DNA of 38,414 nucleotides from Corinectria fuckeliana (Eukaryota > Ascomycota > Sordariomycetes > Hypocreales > Nectriaceae), in NCBI GenBank assembly GCA_019137255.1, contig WPDH01000083.1, forward strand, positions 1-38,414, given 5' to 3'. The translations under genes were made by a program, and so were the position numbers. Below are positions 34,812-38,414 of the stretch, one piece after another (within the stretch, counting starts at the first letter, position 1; every line of letters starts with the position of its first letter). The notes under the pieces were generated by a model, which was given only the letters and a program-made list of their open reading frames with translations, was not told the DNA's origin and ran no database searches.

Positions 34812-35423
34812 GGCTGGCTCCTATAGCCACGAACCCGGACGTCGCACACCCCGCCAGCTCTTCGCCCTTCACGGCACGCCAGTCAATGTCATGGAGAACC
34901 AGTTGGCCAGATGCTGTTCCTAAGCCCGTCTCCTCTTTGTGTTGATTGGCAGACGGCAAGGCGCGGAGATCCTGCAGGGTCTATCCCAACATCACGGGGC
35001 GGGAAGTACCTCCACTATGACATCCCCAGATCCGATCACAGGAGGACGTGCGTGGGGTAGCAGGGTGTTTCGTCCGGGGAAGGGAACCACAGGGGATGCG
35101 TGCTGGATATAGAGTGCCTGGAGGGAGGCAAGAGTTTGACGTGGATGACGGACGTGGGTGGCATCATGGTTGAAGGAATGGATCATGGCTAACGGCTCTG
35201 GGAAGGGCTGGCTTTTGGAAATGTTTCGAACAAAGAGGATAGCTTGTGGCTTAAGATCCAGCAGTACAGGGCTACAAGAGACCGCGAATTCGACCTCAGG
35301 TTACGCTAAATTGGTTGACGTATTGCATTGGATAGTCAACAGCTTGCAATGATCCCGCAATCCCATTGACAGACCGGCTCTTCCTCTTCGGAAATTGCAA
35401 CTTTGTCCCGGACAGATACGACG
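34812..35423. other. Unassigned decayed sequence
   Basis: After the efflux-pump break the homology ends. Two stretches read like fragments of real proteins. At about 34,805-34,910 in the plus strand there is LLVIEAGSYSHEPGRRTP, and at about 35,217-35,315 a charged stretch SLWLKIQQYRATRDREFDLR ends in a stop. I cannot assign either. They may be remnants of further genes deleted together with the pump's 3' half. Confidence 0.3.
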
Positions 35424-36089
35424 ATGTACAATCATCCTTGCGGACTTGATCAAGGTTCCGATGCTGTCTTCATATTGATAAGTCCGCTAACCGACACGCT
35501 CTCCCAGTGGCAAGCCGCATACGACAAGCTAGCAGAGTACGTCTTCGACAAAGAGCCCAACACGCTGACGTATTGCTTCGGTATCCCGCTCGAACACGCC
35601 TCCGACCCGTCTCGCACCAACAACATGCTCGCGTTCGAGAGCTACCGCTCCCGTGCGGGCCTGTACGACGTTCACCTCAAGTCCGAGGTCATGATGGCCA
35701 CGTTCCTGCCCGCCGCGGGCCCAGCCATGACGACGGGCCTGGACCTCAGCGGGCAGAGGACGGAGTGCGGGCTGATGTACGACACGCAGATTCGGTGCGT
35801 CGACGGCGCGGCGTGCGGGGAGCTTCTAGGCGCGCTACGGCTACTATGCTCGATGGTCGAGGAGCGGCAGCGCGACGGCAGCGGCGACGTGTTGACGTTC
35901 GTGGGGCTCAAGTCGCTGGACAACGACGCCGGCGCGAGGATCTTTGCGCGGTACAAGAGCCGCGAGGTGTGGGAGGCGTTCCTGCGTGGGCATCTGCTGC
36001 AGGCGTTCTGGGAGTCGGTGAAGTCGTGTATCTCCAGCATGGAAGCTAAGGCGTTTGCGCCTAACGGCAAGGGACGGCTGTGGAAATGA
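35424..36089 (+). CDS. ABM-like dimeric alpha-beta-barrel protein, two repeats
   Basis: Uninterrupted 221-aa frame from ATG 35424. The first half (about residues 14-105) has a beta strand FILISP, a helix, EPNTLTYCFG, then FESYRSRAGLYDVHLKSE...FLPAAGP. This is the layout of antibiotic-biosynthesis-monooxygenase (ABM) domains, where EPGTLTY and a Y-x-s-x-x-a-x-x-x-H core are typical. The second half repeats the plan more loosely (DVLTFVGLKS, ARYKSREVWEAFLRGH, FW). Proteins of this fold are cofactor-free oxygenases or stress enzymes; a specific reaction cannot be assigned. No signal peptide or membrane segment. A branch-point/acceptor-like CTAAC...CCCAG at about 35,487-35,507 hints at an alternative first exon, but using it from this ATG would break the frame. 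The gene appears intact, next to decayed genes. Confidence 0.7.
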   Translation: MYNHPCGLDQGSDAVFILISPLTDTLSQWQAAYDKLAEYVFDKEPNTLTYCFGIPLEHASDPSRTNNMLAFESYRSRAGLYDVHLKSEVMMATFLPAAGPAMTTGLDLSGQRTECGLMYDTQIRCVDGAACGELLGALRLLCSMVEERQRDGSGDVLTFVGLKSLDNDAGARIFARYKSREVWEAFLRGHLLQAFWESVKSCISSMEAKAFAPNGKGRLWK

Positions 36090-36303
36090 GGCGGCTGGTC
36101 GGATTCTGTCACGATCTCTTCATCCATCGTCCATTAAATCTACATCTTTTCGAAACCGTATACTTAGTCGGACAGGTTTGAGAGAGCAGCTGCTATCTTT
36201 CGGATTCGTTTGCGTTTTCGTTTTCCCAAAACTCCTTTTCCTTATCGGCGATCGCTGGCTGCAAAGCATAAAATTCGCATAAAAGGTTCGTTTATTGTCC
36301 TCG
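36090..36303. other. Short intergenic region between convergent genes
   Basis: 214 bp shared 3' flank of the ABM-like gene (plus) and the small membrane protein gene (minus). No feature seen, except that an alternative reading of the membrane-protein gene could extend into it. Confidence 0.5.
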
Positions 36304-37013
36304 TCAAGCTCGATACCCTGTGATCTCGTACCAGGGATCCGAGGGCGGGGGATGTTCCCGGCGACGTCGTCGGCGTCTTCGTCGTCGATCTGCGGCACGT
36401 GCGTCCCTCGAGCAATCAATGCAGCCCCAGACAGCCAGGATGAATCGCCAGGCACTGTGATGGTGATTAGCAGCTACGGGATGCGGCCAGTGTACGAAGT
36501 AGAACCGCTCGGGGGCACTCACACTTGCGCAAGGAGAGCCCACAGGGCTGCCATGAGGTACTTCTCCTGCTGTCGGTCGTCGCTGGTGGTGGTGTCGTCC
36601 GAGTCGCTCCCAATGTGGATGTTCGACACCCACATCATGATCATGCCGCCGATGCACAGCGCAAGCGAGAACAGGTCGTGCAACACTCGTCGAGTTGTCG
36701 AGAGGCGCGGGAGAGTCTGCCAGGTATCGGTGAGGGCGACCACCTCCCAGCTATCGTTGAGCATCGCGATGGCGGACTGGCAACTAGCGTTAGCTACAGA
36801 GCACCACCGGTTTCTCCAAGAAAGAAAAAAGCTCTGGATTTTGGAACGTACCCCCATGATGCCAGCCACGACGATCTGACCTTTGTGCGGCCATGACTTG
36901 CCCACGTATGCCAGCAAAAGCACCGCCAAAACACCGTTGGCCCAGGCGATGGCCCTGACGCCCGCCTGGAACAGGCTGAGATGCGCGGGCAAGAGGCGCG
37001 GAGGGAGAGGCAT
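36304..37013 (-). CDS. Small predicted four-helix membrane protein (MARVEL-like), function unknown
   Basis: Model with exons 37013-36852, 36776-36523 and 36454-36304 gives 188 aa. Introns: GTACGT...GCTAACGCTAGTTGCCAG (75 nt, no stop) and GTGAGT...CTAATCACCATCACAG (68 nt). Hydrophobic segments lie at about residues 20-37, 44-60, 88-110 and 133-156. The N-terminus AGVRAIAWANGVLAVLLLAYVG and the TM3 block LFSLALCIGGMIMMWVS resemble the many small fungal membrane proteins related to MARVEL domains. The loop between TM3 and TM4 is acidic (GSDSDD). The tail holds ten consecutive Arg, then HPPPSDPWYEITGYRA. The third exon is also open in another frame with an acidic tail, so the C-terminus is the weakest part. 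I do not recognise a named gene. Confidence 0.6.
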
Positions 37014-37930
37014 CGCCGCGCGGGATGGCAGTCTTTATTCCGAGAACATCGAGAGAGAGAGAGTCGAGGGAGCAGAGTGATGAAGCCGACGATGTCGAAA
37101 GGGTGAAACCCACGTTGTTGTGGTCGCGGCGAACGAAACCAGGAGTGGAGGGAATGTTTTGCGCATGCACGGTTTTGGAGCTATTCAAAGAGGCGTCGGG
37201 CGAAGTGGAGCGCCGCACGGGTGCATGAGTCGCATTGCAGACTGACCTGGAACTCTTCAGGGATAAGCTGCGTCTCGAAAGCTGAATGAGGCAAGTGATA
37301 ATCTTTTTTGAGACGAGGCAGCAGAGGCCAACTGTCAACAAGGACAGGGCAGATGGTTGATGGTGAGCAGACAGTGACGTGAGTGAAGTTGTACGTAAAA
37401 TGCTTTCGAATTGTTGGCACTTGCACCCTGAACTAGCGAGGTGCACTATTGGCACGCACAGTCCTCTCCCGTTCGCGTGCTACAGTGGGTGTAGGCCACT
37501 AATCGCCATCCCTGGCAATAACTTCTCGCTTCGACCCCTTCAACCCTTTTAATCCGAATTTTGAACGACAACTATCACACGGAGGGATCCGATGATAAGC
37601 ACGATCCGGACGATGACTAATAGACAGTCGATGATCGCCTGACTGAGCAGGGGAAGAACAATGGCGAAGTTGTCGCTAAAGTAGCTGGATTATGCTCTTT
37701 TCTTCTCCAACCTACAGTATGTATCAATCCCCTGCAAGAGTGTGTGTGGCTGGAGAAAATGAGCAACGACTATCGCGAGTCAAATCCGTTCTTTTCGAGT
37801 TTTTAAAAGACCCGGGCGTTGTCTCCTAGGTTGCCGTGCAACAGTCAGACCGCTGGTTCTTACTTTATCCTTTGCTTTAACACAGTCCTAATTACGGAAG
37901 GCTATAGGGCCCGGTGTCTCACATCAACTT
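37014..37930. other. Intergenic region up to the AT-rich block
   Basis: Upstream flank of the membrane-protein gene, with a GAGAGAGAGAGAG run near 37,050. Open frames on both strands are short and unsupported. No RNA gene recognised. Composition shifts to AT-rich at about 37,930. Confidence 0.5.
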
Positions 37931-38414
37931 TTTTTTAAATTTTCGCACTAGGGTTACCTTACTGTATTATACGAGCTTCGTTTAATTACATATGATATTA
38001 TATCATAATAAAGGACTATATCTTTATCTTATTTATTTATATACAAAAAGATTAAAGTTTTTATTACTATAGTAACTAATTAATAATAAAAGAAATCATA
38101 CATAGCTATACACTCTTATACATCTCTTTACACTCTATTATACTTTCTTCTTTTTCTTCCTTTTATTATAGAGAGGCCCTCTTTATTTACACCTATAATA
38201 TTCTGTCTAAATAAACTAATTACTTACTTAGAGGTCTATAAATAGTCCTCTAGTATTATATACTACCCTAATTATAGCTAACAGCTTTCTATACTTATAT
38301 TCTTATCTACTTTTATTATTAATCTAATAGACTTACCTTCTACTTAATAAACAACTAAATATACACCTATATAAAGTATAATAATTCCTTCTGATAAGAC
38401 TATCTTAGTAATAC
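37930..38414. repeat. Start of a second RIP-type AT-rich block
   Basis: From about 37,930 to the window end the DNA is AT-rich with TpA excess, like the left block. On the minus strand from about 38,410 to 38,140 a nearly open frame reads protein-like (SEGIII, VEGKSIRLIIKVDKN, SLFRQNIIGVNKEGLSII), interrupted by TAA/TAG. It probably belongs to a RIP-mutated repeat or captured gene that continues beyond the window; I cannot name the family. Confidence 0.65.

Noticed and set aside
35507..36049. 180-codon Arg-rich frame inside the ABM-like gene
   Set aside because: It is the +1 shadow of a GC-rich coding frame; the ABM motifs are in the other frame.
36790..37455. 221-codon minus frame upstream of and overlapping the membrane-protein gene
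   Set aside because: Ser/Leu-rich, no membrane or domain pattern, and out of phase with the supported exon 1.

Overview
This is nuclear DNA of a filamentous ascomycete (Pezizomycotina; Sordariomycetes is my guess, not proven). The evidence is short 50-130 bp introns with GT-AG ends and CTAAC/CTGAC branch points, an ascomycete-type cytosolic acetyl-CoA carboxylase, and AT-rich blocks in which CpA and TpG are almost absent, the signature of repeat-induced point mutation (RIP). The first 60 bases contain no CA and no TG at all.

Layout. (1) 1 to ~13,450 is a RIP-degraded transposon block. A Ty3/Gypsy LTR retrotransposon (1529-12538, minus orientation, two 384-bp LTRs, GCTTT target duplication) sits inside an older pogo/Fot1-type DNA transposon whose transposase frame resumes exactly across the insertion. 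The Gypsy element seems to carry a further ~1.3 kb insertion between its reverse transcriptase and integrase. (2) ~13,450-16,124 is GC-normal non-coding DNA with microsatellites, holding the upstream region of the next gene. (3) 16,125-23,283 is the complete four-exon acetyl-CoA carboxylase gene (2283 aa), the first committed step of fatty-acid synthesis. (4) 23,921-24,394, convergent to it, is a mitochondrial BolA-family (BOL3-like) Fe-S maturation factor. (5) 25,164-26,469 is a decayed GH95 alpha-L-fucosidase, divergent from an intact MFS sugar transporter (27,185-29,019). The pair looks like the remains of a sugar-utilisation cassette. (6) 29,600-32,192, minus strand, is an intact OPT/Isp4-type oligopeptide transporter. 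(7) ~32,960-35,350 is a run of broken genes: a short-chain dehydrogenase tail, a TRI12-type efflux pump, and unassigned fragments. (8) 35,424-36,089 is a dimeric alpha-beta-barrel (ABM-like) protein, convergent with a small predicted four-helix membrane protein (36,304-37,013). (9) From ~37,930 another RIP-type AT-rich block begins and runs off the window.

The housekeeping genes (ACC1, BOL3) are intact, while the accessory genes between the two AT-rich blocks are a mixture of intact transporters and pseudogenes. I found no convincing new molecular system. The most informative structures are the nested transposons with their rebuilt empty site, the uORF whose stop overlaps the ACC1 start codon, and the pseudogene cluster. 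Exon boundaries were set by eye from splice signals and protein-family expectation; no database search was possible.
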